Part shown: positions 10,041 to 20,847 of the stretch, one piece after another
Layout of the letters: the number at the start of each line of letters is the position of its first letter
How positions within the stretch are numbered: position 1 is the stretch's first letter
DNA from: [Flavobacterium] thermophilum
GTDB taxonomy: Bacteria; Bacillota; Bacilli; Bacillales; Anoxybacillaceae
Reading direction: 5' to 3'
Assembly (NCBI GenBank): GCA_900450595.1
Contig: UGGS01000001.1
Span: forward strand, 1,798,001 to 1,862,000
DNA: 64,000 nt
Made by a program: the position numbers and the translations under genes
Notes under the pieces: model-generated
The model's input: the letters and a program-made list of their open reading frames with translations, nothing else
What the model was told of the DNA's origin: nothing
Databases searched by the model: none

Positions 10041-12364
10041 CGTTTCCACCCCACAAGCGCATGCGGCAGCACCTCATCGAGATGGGAGACGAGCACAAAG
10101 CGCAAGTCGCGCTTCACCGTTTCCGGAATGTCCGCTAAATCTTTTTCATTGTCTTTTGGCAAAATGACCGTTTTCAGCCCGGCACGGTGGGCGCTTAACG
10201 TTTTCTCTTTCAAGCCGCCGATCGCAAGCACCCTGCCGCGCAGCGTGATTTCCCCAGTCATGCCGACAAAGCGGCTCACCGGCTTGCCCGTCAGCGCGGA
10301 AATGAGTGCGGTGGCGATCGTAATGCCTGCAGACGGCCCGTCTTTTGGCACCGCACCCTCCGGGACATGGATATGGATATCGTACATTTCATGGAATTTC
10401 GGATCGATGCCGAGTTCCTCAGCGCGCGATCGAACATAACTGAACGCCGCCTGCGCCGATTCTTTCATCACATCGCCGAGTTTTCCGGTCAACACAAGTT
10501 TGCCGTTACCTTTCGCGAGCGACACCTCAATGGCGAGCGTATCGCCGCCAAACGCGGTGTACGCAAGACCGGTCGCCACGCCGATCTGGTCCTCCGCTTC
10601 CGCCTGTCCATAGCGGTATTTTCGTTTTCCTAAAAATTCTTCGAGATTGTTTTCTGTGATGACGACCCGTTTTTTCTCACCGGAGACAATGAGGCGGGCC
10701 GCCTTCCGGCAAATCGCCGCCAACTGTCGCTCCAGCTCCCGCACTCCAGCTTCGCGCGTATAATGGCGGATGATGGCAAGCATCGCATCATCGCGCACTT
10801 GCAGCGCCGCTTTTTTCAAGCCGTGCTCATCGAGCTGCTTCGGCAGCAAATGCCGCTTCGCAATATGGAGCTTTTCAACTTCGGTATAGCCCGGAATCTC
10901 GATCACTTCCATCCGGTCCAACAGCGGCTGCGGAATCGCCGCCAAATAGTTGGCAGTCGCAATAAACATTACCTTCGACAAATCGTACGGCTCTTCAATA
11001 TAATGGTCGCTGAACGCATGGTTTTGTTCGGGATCGAGCACCTCGAGCATAGCGGCCGACGGATCGCCGCGAAAATCGCTTGACATTTTATCGATTTCAT
11101 CGAGCAAAAAAACCGGGTTGATCGTGCCCGCCTTTCTCATTCCTTGAATGATGCGGCCCGGCATCGCCCCCACGTATGTGCGGCGATGGCCGCGAATTTC
11201 CGATTCGTCGCGCACGCCGCCGAGCGACATGCGGACAAAGCGACGGCCGAGCGCTTTGGCGATCGAGCGGGCAAGCGACGTTTTGCCGACCCCCGGCGGT
11301 CCGGCAAGGCAAAGAATCGGACCTTTTAACGATTTCGTCAGCTGTTGCACCGACAAAAACTCGAGCACCCGCTCTTTCACCTTATCGAGTCCGTAATGTT
11401 CCTCATTTAAAATGGCTTCCGCCCGCTTAATATCGTGAATGTCTTCTGTCTCCTTCGACCACGGCAAGGCGAGAAGCCAATCCAAGTAGTTGCGGATGAC
11501 CGCGCTTTCCGCCGATGTCGCCGGGATTTTTTCATACCGGTCAAGCTCTTTGAGAGCCGTTTCTTTCACATGTTCAGGCATGCCGGCCGCCTCAATTTTT
11601 TCTTTCAACTCTTCCACTTCGCCCGTTTTTCCTTCTTTTTCGCCGAGCTCTTTTTGGATGGCTTTCATTTGTTCGCGCAAATAATATTCTTTTTGCGTCC
11701 GCTCCATCGATTGCTTGACGCGGGCGCTGATCTTTTTCTCGAGCTGAAGCACTTCTTTTTCGTTGTGCAAAATTTGAATGATTTTATTGAGGCGCTCTTT
11801 CACGTCGATCGTTTCCAAAATGCGCTGCTTTTCCTCGAGTTTGAGCGGCAAATGCGAGGCGATGATGTCGGCCATGCGTCCCGGCTCGTCAATGTCGACG
11901 ATCGACGCGTAAATATCGGCCGACAGCCGTTTCGACAAGTTTATGTACTGCTCAAAGTATTCGAGCATCGTCCGCTTGAGCGCCTCATCTTCCAAGTCTT
12001 TCACCGACCGGTCGGCAAACTTCTCAAACTTGACCGAAAAATACGGCTCCTCGCTGACGACTTCAGTGATAAGCGCCCGCGCGATGCCTTCCACAAGCAC
12101 GCGGAACGTGCCGTTCGGCAATTTGAGCAGCTGCTTGACGCGCGCGATCGTCCCCATTTTATACAAGTCGTCCATGTCTGGATCGTCGACGGCGACATCT
12201 TTTTGCGACGTCAGCAAAATCATATGATCCTCCACCATCGCCTGTTCGAGCGCTTTGACCGATTTCTCGCGCCCGACGTCCAAATGGAGCACCATCGTCG
12301 GAAACACGAGCAGCCCCCGCAGCGGCAAAAGCGGAACGACCGTCTCCTTTTTCTTTCCGTTCAC
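10037..12364 (-). CDS. lonA: ATP-dependent protease LonA
   Basis: LonA is a cytoplasmic AAA+ serine protease that degrades misfolded and regulatory proteins. Order of parts: N-terminal LON substrate domain (about 10-200), coiled coil (about 205-290), AAA+ module with Walker [10 protein letters not shown] near 355 and Walker [11 protein letters not shown], and C-terminal protease with the catalytic Ser in [13 protein letters not shown] near 677 and Lys in TGKPVSRF about 43 residues later. The GTG at 12364 has GGAGGTG 8 bases upstream. An in-frame ATG five codons earlier lies inside that ribosome binding site and is unlikely. The protein has 775 residues. Confidence 0.98.
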   Translation of the reverse strand: MNGKKKETVVPLLPLRGLLVFPTMVLHLDVGREKSVKALEQAMVEDHMILLTSQKDVAVDDPDMDDLYKMGTIARVKQLLKLPNGTFRVLVEGIARALITEVVSEEPYFSVKFEKFADRSVKDLEDEALKRTMLEYFEQYINLSKRLSADIYASIVDIDEPGRMADIIASHLPLKLEEKQRILETIDVKERLNKIIQILHNEKEVLQLEKKISARVKQSMERTQKEYYLREQMKAIQKELGEKEGKTGEVEELKEKIEAAGMPEHVKETALKELDRYEKIPATSAESAVIRNYLDWLLALPWSKETEDIHDIKRAEAILNEEHYGLDKVKERVLEFLSVQQLTKSLKGPILCLAGPPGVGKTSLARSIAKALGRRFVRMSLGGVRDESEIRGHRRTYVGAMPGRIIQGMRKAGTINPVFLLDEIDKMSSDFRGDPSAAMLEVLDPEQNHAFSDHYIEEPYDLSKVMFIATANYLAAIPQPLLDRMEVIEIPGYTEVEKLHIAKRHLLPKQLDEHGLKKAALQVRDDAMLAIIRHYTREAGVRELERQLAAICRKAARLIVSGEKKRVVITENNLEEFLGKRKYRYGQAEAEDQIGVATGLAYTAFGGDTLAIEVSLAKGNGKLVLTGKLGDVMKESAQAAFSYVRSRAEELGIDPKFHEMYDIHIHVPEGAVPKDGPSAGITIATALISALTGKPVSRFVGMTGEITLRGRVLAIGGLKEKTLSAHRAGLKTVILPKDNEKDLADIPETVKRDLRFVLVSHLDEVLPHALVGWKR

Positions 12365-12400
12365 GCCGAACACCTCCATCTCTCGCTTCTATTCGTTTAT

Positions 12401-12428
12401 TGTATAGTACGGCAGCGGGGTTTGTAAA
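12401..12428 (-). promoter_or_regulatory. Candidate lonA promoter
   Basis: On the minus strand TTTACA (12423-12428) and TATACA (12401-12406) are 16 bases apart, about 35 bases before the lonA GTG. No HrcA (CIRCE) or CtsR operator is evident in the 190-bp gap. Confidence 0.5.
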
Positions 12429-12554
12429 ATTTGACGTTTGCAGGCAAACAAAAACCGACTTCGGCGGCGATTCGCCGGCGCCGAAGCCGTACATGGACCA
12501 CCTAAAAAACAGCCGCTTTCTATTCGCCATCAACCCTCCGTTGGCGCGTTGCCT

Positions 12555-14228
12555 TTATACAAGCTTTTTCCCTGGACGGTCGGCCGCCGCCGGCAAAAAG
12601 GCAGGCCCGCGGCGAAGCGCCTCCTCGCCGAACACGTGCATCAGCGCTTCTTCAAGACGGCGGACAGCAATAATTTGAATGCCGCTCACTTCCCGCAGCA
12701 GCGACTGCATGTTCTCAAGCGGAATTATCACCTTTTTCGCCCCCGCTTGTTTTGCCGCTTTGATTTTGGCAAATACACCGCCGACCGGTTTGACATAACC
12801 GCGGATGCTGATTTCCCCCGTCATCGCGATCGTATGATCAACCGGCAGCTGGTAAATGGCTGAATAAATGCCAACGGCGATCGCCACCCCGGCTGAAGGG
12901 CCGTCAACCGGCGCGCCGCCCGGAAAGTTGACATGAATGTCGTAACGGTCGGCCGGCACCCCCATCGCCCGCAGCACGGTGATGACGTTTTCTGCTGAAC
13001 CGCGCGCCATGCTTTTGCGGCGCACCGATTTTTCGGCGCTGCCGATGCTCTCTTCCTCAATAATGCCCGTGACGTTGATCGTCCCTTTTCCTTTCGCCGG
13101 CAAGGCTGTCACTTCAATTTCAAGAAGCGCGCCGGTGTTCGGGCCGTACACGGCAAGGCCATTGACGACGCCGACCGCCGGGGCGGACGCAATTTTCTTT
13201 TCATAGCGCGGAGCCATTTGGCTTGAATGAATGACCCATTCAATGTCTTTATCCAAAATTTTGTCACGGTTTTCCGTAATGGCAAGACCGGCGGCGATTT
13301 GCATCATGTTCACCGCCTCCCGCCCATTGCGCGCATAGGCGGCAAGCAGGCGGATTCCGCTTTCTGACACGTTCAGGCGGATTTTTTCCGCCGCCTTTTT
13401 GGCGATTAAGGCGATCTCGTCTTGATCGAGTTCACGGAAAAACACTTCCAAACAACGGGAGCGGATAGCCGGGGGAATTTCGTTCGGCGTGCGCGTCGTC
13501 GCCCCGACAAGACGGAAATCGGCTGGCAGCCCGTTTTGAAAAATATCGTGAATATGGCTTGGGATTTGCGGGTTTTCTTTGCTGTAATAGGCGCTTTCAA
13601 AAAACACTTTCCGATCCTCGAGCACTTTTAGCAGCTTGTTCATTTGGATCGGGTGAAGTTCGCCGATTTCGTCGATAAACAACACGCCGCCATGGGCGTT
13701 CGTCACCGCCCCTTGCTTCGGCTGGGGAATGCCCGCTTGGCCCATCGCCCCGGCCCCTTGGTAAATCGGATCGTGCACCGAACCGATGAGCGGATCGGCA
13801 ATGCCGCGCTCGTCAAAACGCGCCGTCGTCGCATCGAGCTCGACGAACACCGCATTTTTTTTGAACGGAGAAAGCGGGTTTTTTTTCGCTTCTTCCAACA
13901 CGAGCCGGGCGGCTGCCGTTTTGCCGACGCCAGGCGGGCCGTAAATGATGACATGCTGCGGATTCGGCCCACATAGCGCGGCTTTCAGCGCCTTAATGCC
14001 GTCTTCCTGGCCGACGATATCGTCAAAACTTTTCGGCCTCACCTTTTCAGCAAGCGGTTCGGTAAGGGAAATGGACCGCAGTTTACGGAGCTGCTCCATC
14101 TCTTTGCGCGACTCTTTATCGATGGATACTTTTTGCACGCGCTGTCCTTTTAACAAGTTCCAAAAGTAAAGGCCGATAATGACGCCGAAAAACAGCTGAA
14201 TGACAAGCACGATGTTTGTCCAGTCCAT
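12555..14228 (-). CDS. lonB: ATP-dependent protease LonB (membrane-anchored, sporulation Lon)
   Basis: LonB is a forespore Lon homologue. It lacks the large LonA N-domain and starts with one membrane segment (about residues 5-24, IVLVIQLFFGVIIGLYFW). The AAA+ part has Walker [12 protein letters not shown] (about 95-105) and VLFIDEIGELH. The protease part has the catalytic serine in VDGPSAGVAIAVG and ends in the usual KPVGGVFAKIKAA region. The ATG at 14228 follows AGGAGGATG and gives 557 residues. An open frame extends upstream into clpX but has no coding character there. A sigma-F-like promoter precedes it. Confidence 0.95.
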   Translation of the reverse strand: MDWTNIVLVIQLFFGVIIGLYFWNLLKGQRVQKVSIDKESRKEMEQLRKLRSISLTEPLAEKVRPKSFDDIVGQEDGIKALKAALCGPNPQHVIIYGPPGVGKTAAARLVLEEAKKNPLSPFKKNAVFVELDATTARFDERGIADPLIGSVHDPIYQGAGAMGQAGIPQPKQGAVTNAHGGVLFIDEIGELHPIQMNKLLKVLEDRKVFFESAYYSKENPQIPSHIHDIFQNGLPADFRLVGATTRTPNEIPPAIRSRCLEVFFRELDQDEIALIAKKAAEKIRLNVSESGIRLLAAYARNGREAVNMMQIAAGLAITENRDKILDKDIEWVIHSSQMAPRYEKKIASAPAVGVVNGLAVYGPNTGALLEIEVTALPAKGKGTINVTGIIEEESIGSAEKSVRRKSMARGSAENVITVLRAMGVPADRYDIHVNFPGGAPVDGPSAGVAIAVGIYSAIYQLPVDHTIAMTGEISIRGYVKPVGGVFAKIKAAKQAGAKKVIIPLENMQSLLREVSGIQIIAVRRLEEALMHVFGEEALRRGPAFLPAAADRPGKKLV

Positions 14229-14269
14229 GCCCCGACATCCTCCTGACTTCGATTTAGTATGTAGTATGA

Positions 14270-14299
14270 TAGTATCCCCGCGAACTGGCGGGAATAAAC
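14270..14299 (-). promoter_or_regulatory. Sigma-F-type promoter of lonB
   Basis: On the minus strand GTTTA (14295-14299) and GGGGATACTA (14270-14279) are separated by 15 bases, close to the sigma-F/sigma-G consensus. In B. subtilis lonB is a sigma-F-dependent forespore gene, which agrees. Confidence 0.6.
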
Positions 14300-14338
14300 A
14301 AAAAAGCGCCGGCCGGCGCCCGGGGCATGGCGCCGGCC
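14300..14338 (-). terminator. Second terminator-like hairpin after clpX
   Basis: A 10-bp perfect stem GGCCGGCGCC / GGCGCCGGCC (14311-14338) is followed on the minus strand by GGCGCTTTTTT. It forms a tandem with the hairpin at 14346-14369. Confidence 0.75.
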
Positions 14339-14369
14339 AAAAAAAGAAACCGCCGTTTATGGCGGTTTC
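14339..14369 (-). terminator. Terminator of clpX
   Basis: Stem GAAACCGCC / GGCGGTTTC with a 6-base loop lies 4 bases after the clpX stop and is followed by seven Ts on the minus strand. Confidence 0.92.
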
Positions 14370-14373
14370 TTGA

Positions 14374-15639
14374 TTAAGCGGATGTTTTCCGTTCATGCTC
14401 AATGACCGTGCCGTCGTGACGGATGAGTTTCGGCGGTTTTGTGCCGCGCACGGTATCGAGCGTAATGATGCATTTTTGCACATCTTCGCGCGATGGAAGC
14501 TCAAACATGACATCGAGCATAATTCCTTCGATGATCGAACGGAGGCCGCGCGCACCCGTTTTCCGTTCGATCGCTCTTTTCGCGATTTCCCGGAGCGCCG
14601 CTTCTTCAAACTCGAGTTCAACGCCGTCAAGCTCCAGCATTTTTTGGTATTGTTTCACGATCGCGTTTTTCGGCTTCGTCAAAATATCGATCAACGCCTG
14701 TTCGTCAAGCGGCTCAAGCGTCGTAATGACCGGCAGACGGCCGATGAACTCCGGAATAAGCCCGAACTTGAGCAAGTCTTCCGGCAGCACTTTCGACAGC
14801 AAGTTTTTCTCATCAACATCGGCTTGGTTCATTTCCGCACCGAATCCGATCACTTTTTTGCCGAGGCGGCGCTTAATGATCGGCTCGATGCCATCAAACG
14901 CCCCGCCGCAAATGAACAAAATGTTCGTTGTGTCGATTTGGATGAACTCCTGATGCGGATGTTTGCGGCCGCCCTGCGGTGGAACGCTGGCGATCGTTCC
15001 CTCCAAAATTTTGAGCAGCGCCTGTTGCACCCCTTCACCGGAAACATCGCGGGTGATGGAAGGGTTTTCCGATTTGCGGGCGATTTTATCGATTTCATCG
15101 ATATAAATAATGCCTTTTTCTGCCCGTTCCACATCATAATCGGCCGCTTGGATGAGCTTCAGCAAAATGTTTTCGACGTCCTCGCCGACATAGCCTGCCT
15201 CCGTGAGCGATGTCGCATCGGCGATGGCAAACGGCACGTTTAAAATGCGCGCCAATGTTTGCGCCAACAGCGTTTTCCCGCTCCCGGTCGGCCCGATCAT
15301 CAAAATGTTGCTTTTCGACAGCTCGACATCATCGATTTTGCTGCCGGAATTGATCCGTTTATAATGGTTGTAAACCGCAACGGCGAGCGATTTTTTCGCC
15401 TCATCTTGGCCGATGACGTATTCATCTAAAATTTCCCTGATCTCCATCGGCTTCGGCACGTCTTTAAATTCAAATTCTTCCTCGTTTCCAAGCTCTTCCT
15501 CGACGATCTCCGTGCACAATTCAATGCATTCATCACAAATGTAAACGCCCGGGCCGGCGACGAGCTTGCGCACTTGGTCTTGCGTTTTGCCGCAAAACGA
15601 ACACTTTAGCTGCCCTTTTTCATCATTAAATTTAAACAT
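14374..15639 (-). CDS. clpX: ATP-dependent Clp protease ATP-binding subunit ClpX
   Basis: ClpX unfolds substrates and feeds them to the ClpP protease. The N-terminal zinc-binding domain has four cysteines in CSFCGK and YICDEC (about 13-39). The AAA+ core carries Walker [12 protein letters not shown] near 120, Walker [11 protein letters not shown], and the ClpP-docking loop KVIGFGAEM near 268. The ATG at 15639 has AAGGGGTGA 5 bases before it and gives 421 residues, the B. subtilis length. Transcription runs from tig towards lonB, with terminators after clpX. Confidence 0.98.
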   Translation of the reverse strand: MFKFNDEKGQLKCSFCGKTQDQVRKLVAGPGVYICDECIELCTEIVEEELGNEEEFEFKDVPKPMEIREILDEYVIGQDEAKKSLAVAVYNHYKRINSGSKIDDVELSKSNILMIGPTGSGKTLLAQTLARILNVPFAIADATSLTEAGYVGEDVENILLKLIQAADYDVERAEKGIIYIDEIDKIARKSENPSITRDVSGEGVQQALLKILEGTIASVPPQGGRKHPHQEFIQIDTTNILFICGGAFDGIEPIIKRRLGKKVIGFGAEMNQADVDEKNLLSKVLPEDLLKFGLIPEFIGRLPVITTLEPLDEQALIDILTKPKNAIVKQYQKMLELDGVELEFEEAALREIAKRAIERKTGARGLRSIIEGIMLDVMFELPSREDVQKCIITLDTVRGTKPPKLIRHDGTVIEHERKTSA

Positions 15640-15822
15640 GTCATTCACCCCTTGCTAACAAAATCGCACCTGCGTTATGTATCATGTCTCGCCATCCCAT
15701 GTTGCAAAAAACTTATGTATTCGCTATTTTACCATACATGCGTCAAAAAAAGCGAATGAAAAACCTGTAATGTATTAGAAAAGTTTGAAAAATTACCTCC
15801 AGGCGCCAATGACTGAGATAAA

Positions 15823-15853
15823 GAACAAGGCACGAACGTCTCGCGCCTTGTTC
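15823..15853 (-). terminator. Probable terminator of tig
   Basis: Stem GAACAAGG / CCTTGTTC lies about 15 bases after the tig stop. The following tract (TTTAT) is short, so termination may be partial. Confidence 0.65.
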
Positions 15854-15868
15854 CTTCTACCTTTATTA

Positions 15869-17155
15869 TTATGCCGCAACCGTGCTGTGCTCCACAAGAA
15901 AATCGATCGTTTTCCGCCATTTTAAATCTTCTTTGACGCCATCCAAGCTGCCGAGCAGCTCTTTTAACTTGTCCACGCTCAAGTTGTAGGCTTCCGCCAT
16001 TTTTTGGAGTTCTTCCTCCACCTCTTCATCGGTTACCTCGATGTTTTCTGCTTTGGCGATCGCTTCGAGCGTCAAGGCCGCACGCACCCGTTTTTCGGCG
16101 TCTTCTTTCATTTGCTCACGCAGCGCCGCTTCATCCTGACCTGAGAATTGATAGTACAGCTGCAAGTTCAGCCCTTGCATTTGCAGTCGTTGATCAAATT
16201 CGCGAAGCATCCGGTCCGTCTCGTTTTGCACCATGACAGCCGGAATATCGATTTCCGCATTGGCTGCCGCTTTTTCGACGACCGCATTGCGCAACGCCGT
16301 TTCCGCTTCATTCTTTTTCGCTTCTTCCAGACGGGCGCGGATTTTCGCTTTCAGTTCGTCAAGCGTTTCAACTTCTTCATCGACGTCTTTCGCAAACTCG
16401 TCGTCCAAAGCCGGCAATTGCTTCGCTTTCACTTCATGCACTTTCACTTTGAACGTCGCCGGTTTGCCAGCCAGCTGCTCAGCGTGGTATTCTTCCGGGA
16501 ACGTCACTTGAATTTCTTTTTCTTCGCCGGCTTTCATACCGACAAGCTGTTCTTCAAACCCCGGGATAAAGGTGCCTGAACCGATTTCGAGCGAATAGTT
16601 TTCCGCCTTGCCACCTTCAAACGGTTCACCGTCGACAAATCCCTCGAAATCGATGACGGCCGTATCGCCGTTTTCCACCGTTCCGTCTTCTTTCACGACG
16701 AGTTCGGCGTAATTTTCTTGCAGGCGTTTCAGCTCGTTTTCGACGTCTTCATCCGTTACCGTCGCATCCATTTTTTCCACTTCAAGCCCTTTGTATTGGC
16801 CGAGCTTCACTTCCGGTTTTACCGTCACTTTCGCTTTAAAAATCAGGCTTTTCCCTTTTTCCATTTGCTCAATGTCGATTTCCGGCATCGACACTGGTTC
16901 AATGCCTGCTTCTTCGACCGCTTTCGCATACGCTTCCGGCAGCAAAATATCGAGCGCGTCTTGATAGAGCGCCTCAACGCCAAACCGTTTTTCAAACAGG
17001 ACGCGCGGCACTTTCCCTTTGCGGAAGCCCGGCAGCGCAATATTTTTCACCACTTTTTTAAATGCGGCATCCAAGCCTTTGTTCACTTGCTCGGCGTCGA
17101 CTTCAACCGTCAATACGCCCTCATTTCCTTCGAGCTTTTCCCATTTGACTGACAT
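15869..17155 (-). CDS. tig: Trigger factor (ribosome-associated chaperone and prolyl isomerase)
   Basis: Trigger factor binds nascent chains at the ribosomal exit tunnel. The ribosome-docking signature [10 protein letters not shown] is at about residues 40-49, the FKBP-type prolyl isomerase domain at about 155-240, and the helical C-terminal cradle follows. The ATG at 17155 follows TTGGAGGGAA at good spacing and gives 428 residues. An upstream ATG eight codons earlier lacks a ribosome binding site. tig is followed by clpX, as in many Firmicutes. Confidence 0.98.
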   Translation of the reverse strand: MSVKWEKLEGNEGVLTVEVDAEQVNKGLDAAFKKVVKNIALPGFRKGKVPRVLFEKRFGVEALYQDALDILLPEAYAKAVEEAGIEPVSMPEIDIEQMEKGKSLIFKAKVTVKPEVKLGQYKGLEVEKMDATVTDEDVENELKRLQENYAELVVKEDGTVENGDTAVIDFEGFVDGEPFEGGKAENYSLEIGSGTFIPGFEEQLVGMKAGEEKEIQVTFPEEYHAEQLAGKPATFKVKVHEVKAKQLPALDDEFAKDVDEEVETLDELKAKIRARLEEAKKNEAETALRNAVVEKAAANAEIDIPAVMVQNETDRMLREFDQRLQMQGLNLQLYYQFSGQDEAALREQMKEDAEKRVRAALTLEAIAKAENIEVTDEEVEEELQKMAEAYNLSVDKLKELLGSLDGVKEDLKWRKTIDFLVEHSTVAA

Positions 17156-17278
17156 ACTGTTCCCTCCAACTAAAATCATTGCGCGGATCCATCATGCCAT
17201 CCGCTTGTCCATTATCCTCTTATTATGCTCTGATTATGTAGCAAGTATGCGAAAACAGATACATAGCACAGCCATTAT

Positions 17279-17306
17279 ATTATAACATATGAAAGCCATG
17301 TTTCAA
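17279..17306 (-). promoter_or_regulatory. tig promoter
   Basis: On the minus strand TTGAAA (17301-17306) and an extended -10 TGTTATAAT (hexamer 17279-17284) are 16 bases apart, giving a leader of about 115 bases before the ATG. Confidence 0.75.
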
Positions 17307-17321
17307 CATCGAACCCTCTAT

Positions 17322-18305
17322 TTAAAAAAAGGAAAGTTTCTCTACCTCGTGCAACTTTTTGCAAAGTTCCGCCATCTCCGCTTCTGTGACACCGTAGCGA
17401 GCCGCCACGTCATTCGTTTCGACGTCGATGCCTTGAAACCGGCTCGCCATCCAGTGAAGGGCAGCCATCCATGCCTCGGCATTGGCGGGCTCCGGTGGAA
17501 ACGGATATAAGATGTAGGCATAACGGAGCCAAATTTCCGCCGCTGTCTCATATAGGCTCGGGCTGTCTGCAGAAAGCCGCTGTTCCAGCAGGCGAAGCAA
17601 CATGGAAGCAAACTCCGTCTCCGTCTGCTCGTTTAGCGCGGATGGCACCACGTCAATGCGGCGGCCGAATTTTTCGACCGTCACCGCTTCGTCGACCCGT
17701 TTGACGGTCAGCAGGCGAAGCAGCATCGTTTTGGCCATCGGGCTTTTGTCCGGCTCGCGCAAATATTGCTTAAGCAGCGGCAATACGGGGCTGATTTCTT
17801 CTTTTTCCAACTGCTTGATAAGCTGCATTTGCTCGGCGATGTCTCCTGACTCAAGCAGCCGCTTAGCCTGTTTCCATTCGGCAGGCGGCAGCGGGCGAGC
17901 GCTCATTTTTTCGCTGAAGCGGAGAAGCTGGCGAAGCTGTCCGCGCAGCGAAACGGAAAGCGAAGGACGCTGCAAAGCGGCGCGAATGGCTGCTTCCGCT
18001 TCGCTGTACCGGTTCGTCTGCAACAAAAGCGCAATATACATCTGCAACAGTTCGCTGTTGTCCGGCTGTTCCTCAAGCAAAGCCGCCAAGCGCCATTCGG
18101 CTTCGTCGTGCTCCCCGAGCTCGTAGCAGCAAACAGCGAGCCCGAGCCGAACCGGAAAGCTGCTGTCGCCGAGCTGCTCGGCGGCGCGCAAAAAGCGGAA
18201 CGCTTCCTTGTACCGCTTCGCCTCAAGCGCCATAAACGCTTCTTCGATCAGCCGTTCCTTTGTTTGTGGAAACATAATGATTTTTCCTTTTTTTTCGTTT
18301 CCCAT
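17322..18305 (-). CDS. ysoA: YsoA, TPR-repeat protein
   Basis: This 327-residue cytoplasmic protein contains tetratricopeptide-like helical pairs in its first half (about 15-125). One clear repeat spans AFMALEAKRYKEAFRFLRAA, followed by LAVCCYELGEHDEAEWRL. The C-terminal half is less regular. TPR proteins act as protein-binding scaffolds, and no partner is evident here. It sits between the leu genes and tig, as ysoA does in B. subtilis, and has its own promoter. ATG at 18305 follows AGGAGCGGGC. Confidence 0.88.
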   Translation of the reverse strand: MGNEKKGKIIMFPQTKERLIEEAFMALEAKRYKEAFRFLRAAEQLGDSSFPVRLGLAVCCYELGEHDEAEWRLAALLEEQPDNSELLQMYIALLLQTNRYSEAEAAIRAALQRPSLSVSLRGQLRQLLRFSEKMSARPLPPAEWKQAKRLLESGDIAEQMQLIKQLEKEEISPVLPLLKQYLREPDKSPMAKTMLLRLLTVKRVDEAVTVEKFGRRIDVVPSALNEQTETEFASMLLRLLEQRLSADSPSLYETAAEIWLRYAYILYPFPPEPANAEAWMAALHWMASRFQGIDVETNDVAARYGVTEAEMAELCKKLHEVEKLSFF

Positions 18306-18335
18306 CTTCGCCCGCTCCTATTTTCATTTACTACA

Positions 18336-18364
18336 AGTGTAGCAAGTTTTCCCCAGCGACACAA
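18336..18364 (-). promoter_or_regulatory. ysoA promoter
   Basis: On the minus strand TTGTGT (18359-18364) and TACACT (18336-18341) are exactly 17 bases apart, about 30 bases before the ATG. Confidence 0.65.
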
Positions 18365-18651
18365 GCTGTGGATTGCAGCACACCGCAGCGACATGATGGA
18401 AGCACGCCCATACGTTCACAACCGGACAAAGAAACGGGGCGGCGTTAAAAGGCGGTCTGCCTTCAGACGGGAGGCAAATATAGCCCGAAAGGCCGGAGGA
18501 AAATGACGGATTCGCCGGATTGATAAGAAATCGCCAGAAGATGAGGGGATGGCGCCGCGATATTTCTGAATAGAAAAAACGTTGCAGGAGGGCCATGTCC
18601 CTTTTGACGATCGACTCGTTATAAAGAAGCGCCAGCGCGTGAACGGACGAT
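18365..18651. other. Intergenic stretch with no recognised gene
   Basis: Between the ysoA promoter and the leuD terminator lie about 290 bases. A minus-strand frame is open across much of it, but it lacks a ribosome binding site and normal codon character. I see no repeat or structured RNA motif I can name. Confidence 0.4.
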
Positions 18652-18684
18652 AAAAAGGGTGCCCCGTCGCTTTTGGGACACCCT
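18652..18684 (-). terminator. Terminator of the ilv-leu operon
   Basis: Stem GGGTGTCCC / GGGGCACCC (one G-U pair) with a 9-base loop is followed by TTTTTA on the minus strand, about 40 bases after the leuD stop. Confidence 0.88.
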
Positions 18685-18721
18685 TCGTCCATCCCGCCTT
18701 GCCGCGCCAAACGCACAACGG

Positions 18722-19315
18722 CTACGGCCGCGGGCAATGTTTTTGTTCGTACGCGGCAATGTAAGGTTCATATACAAACGTCAAATCGATTTCATCCCAT
18801 CCTTTTAACAGCAGCTGCTTCCGATACGGGTCAATGTCAAACGGACGCGAAAATCCTTCATCGTCAAATACCCGCTGTTCTTCAAGCGAAACCGTCAGTT
18901 CATAGTCTGCGCGCTCGCTTTGGCGCAATAAGTAGCGGACATCTTCCCGATCGAGCCGGATCGGCAGCAGTCCATTCTTTAAACAGTTATTGTAAAAAAT
19001 ATCAGCAAATGACGGGGCGATGATCGCGCGAAATCCGTAATCTTGAAGCGCCCAGGGCGCGTGCTCGCGCGACGAGCCGCATCCGAAGTTTTCATCGGCG
19101 ATCAAAATCGTCGCTCCTTCGTTCTCCGGGCGATTCAGCTCAAACTCCGGATTTGGCGTGCCATCGCTCAAATACCGCCAATCATAAAATAGAAACTGGC
19201 CGAATCCGGTGCGCTCGATTCGTTTTAAAAACTGCTTCGGAATGATCTGGTCCGTATCGATGTTCGCCCGGTCGATGCCGGCGGTTTTCCCGCGGTGAAT
19301 CGTAAACGGCTTCAT
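18722..19315 (-). CDS. leuD: 3-isopropylmalate dehydratase small subunit
   Basis: LeuD pairs with LeuC to isomerise 2-isopropylmalate to 3-isopropylmalate in leucine synthesis. The aconitase swivel-domain motifs are present: DRANIDTDQIIPKQFL (about 16-31) and DENFGCGSSREHAPWAL (about 76-92). The ATG at 19315 follows GGGGAGAGA and gives 197 residues. A longer upstream open frame has no family similarity. It is the last gene of ilvBNC-leuABCD. Confidence 0.97.
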   Translation of the reverse strand: MKPFTIHRGKTAGIDRANIDTDQIIPKQFLKRIERTGFGQFLFYDWRYLSDGTPNPEFELNRPENEGATILIADENFGCGSSREHAPWALQDYGFRAIIAPSFADIFYNNCLKNGLLPIRLDREDVRYLLRQSERADYELTVSLEEQRVFDDEGFSRPFDIDPYRKQLLLKGWDEIDLTFVYEPYIAAYEQKHCPRP

Positions 19316-19411
19316 CCCGTCTCTCCCCTTCCGTCCCGTGTATCGTTCGTTTCTATGCCGCTTTTGAGAAGATAGCCCCAAAACGGGGGCGGCCATATCA
19401 AGGAGCACCCG

Positions 19412-20827
19412 TCATCGGACCGGCTCGGCTTCAAGCTGGCGCACATCGACAAAATGTCCGTAAATCGCAGCCGCCGCGGCCATCACCGGGCTGACGAGAT
19501 GCGTGCGCGCCCCTTTTCCTTGCCGCCCTTCAAAGTTGCGGTTCGACGTTGACGCACAGTGCTCGCCTTCCGGAATGATGTCCGGGTTCATGCCCAAACA
19601 GGCGCTGCAGCCGGAGTCGCGCCATTCAAAACCGGCGTCGATGAAAATTTGCGCCAACCCTTCCGCCTCGGCTTGTTTTTTCACTTGCTGCGATCCAGGC
19701 ACGACGAGCGCCCGTACACCCGGAGCCACTTTTTTCCCTTTCACGATGCTCGCCGCCGCGCGCAAATCGCTGAGGCGTGAGTTGGTGCACGAACCGATGA
19801 AGACGTGCTGCACCGGAATATCCGTAATCGGCGTGCCCGGCTTGAGCCCCATGTACTCAAGCGCCCGGCGCACCGCGTTTTGCTCTGTTTTGCTTTCAAA
19901 CTGCTCGGGATGCGGCACGACGCCATCGACCGATGTGCTCATCGCCGGGGTTGTACCCCATGTCACCATCGGGGCGATCGTCGACGCGTCGATTTCAATC
20001 GTCTTGTCGTATTCCGCCCCCTCATCGCTGGCAAGCGCCCGCCACCGTTCGACCGCTTGCTCAAACGCTTCGCCTTTTGGCGCATATTTGCGGCCGCGCA
20101 AATAGGCAAACGTCGTTTCATCCGGGCTGATGAGGCCGGCTCTCGCCCCCGCTTCAATCGACATGTTGCAAATCGTCATCCGTTCTTCCATCGACATGCG
20201 GCGGATCGCCTCACCGGTAAACTCAATAATATAGCCGGTGCCGACGCCGACGCCATAGCGGCCGATAATGGCCAAGATGACGTCTTTGGCGGTCACCCCT
20301 TTGCCGAGGCGGCCGTTGATGCGGATTTGCAGCGTTTTCGGTTTATGCTGCCAAAGCGTTTGCGTCGCCAGCACGTGCTCGACCTCGCTCGTGCCGATGC
20401 CAAACGCCAACGCGCCAAACGCCCCGTGCGTCGACGTATGGCTGTCGCCGCAGACGATCGTTTTCCCCGGTTGGGTCAAGCCGAGCTCCGGACCGATGAC
20501 GTGCACGATTCCTTGCTCTTCGCTATGCAAATCTGCCAGTGGGATGCCGAACTCGCGGCAGTTGCGCTCGAGCGCTGCAATTTGGTTGCGCGCCACCTCA
20601 TCGGTGATGACAAACCGATTGACAGTGGGCACGTTATGGTCCATCGTCGCAAACGTCAAATCCGGACGCCGCACTTTCCGCCCGTTTTGCCGCAGCCCCT
20701 CAAACGCCTGCGGCGAGGTCACTTCATGCACTAAGTGCAAATCGATGTACAATAAATCCGGTTTGCCCTCCTCACGGTAGACGACGTGGTTTTCCCAAAT
20801 TTTATCGATAATCGTTTTCGGCTTCAT
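19412..20827 (-). CDS. leuC: 3-isopropylmalate dehydratase large subunit
   Basis: This is the iron-sulfur subunit of isopropylmalate isomerase. The [4Fe-4S] ligands are the cysteines in IGSCTNSRL (near residue 347) and in [10 protein letters not shown] (near 407-410). The aconitase motif [12 protein letters not shown] is at about 130. It has 471 residues, the normal length. ATG at 20827 follows CGAGGTGAAA. It is 20 bases from leuB. Confidence 0.98.
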   Translation of the reverse strand: MKPKTIIDKIWENHVVYREEGKPDLLYIDLHLVHEVTSPQAFEGLRQNGRKVRRPDLTFATMDHNVPTVNRFVITDEVARNQIAALERNCREFGIPLADLHSEEQGIVHVIGPELGLTQPGKTIVCGDSHTSTHGAFGALAFGIGTSEVEHVLATQTLWQHKPKTLQIRINGRLGKGVTAKDVILAIIGRYGVGVGTGYIIEFTGEAIRRMSMEERMTICNMSIEAGARAGLISPDETTFAYLRGRKYAPKGEAFEQAVERWRALASDEGAEYDKTIEIDASTIAPMVTWGTTPAMSTSVDGVVPHPEQFESKTEQNAVRRALEYMGLKPGTPITDIPVQHVFIGSCTNSRLSDLRAAASIVKGKKVAPGVRALVVPGSQQVKKQAEAEGLAQIFIDAGFEWRDSGCSACLGMNPDIIPEGEHCASTSNRNFEGRQGKGARTHLVSPVMAAAAAIYGHFVDVRQLEAEPVR

Positions 20828-20847
20828 TGGTTTTCACCTCGCACGTC

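Noticed and set aside
11435..12427. Long plus-strand frame of 330 codons opposite lonA
   Set aside because: It is antisense to a fully conserved protease gene, has no ribosome binding site, and its translation is rich in Arg, Phe and His, as expected from the reverse of GC-rich coding DNA.
12365..12554. CIRCE or CtsR operator before lonA
   Set aside because: Heat-shock control of lonA was considered, but neither the CIRCE inverted repeat nor tandem GGTCAAA heptamers occur in the gap.
14229..14630. N-terminal extension of lonB by 134 codons
   Set aside because: The extension overlaps clpX in another frame. The ATG at 14228 has a strong ribosome binding site, a typical LonB membrane N-terminus and a sigma-F-type promoter just upstream.
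18324..18737. Minus-strand frame of 137 codons between ysoA and leuD
   Set aside because: No ribosome binding site, crosses the leuD terminator, and shows no family pattern. Treated as non-coding.
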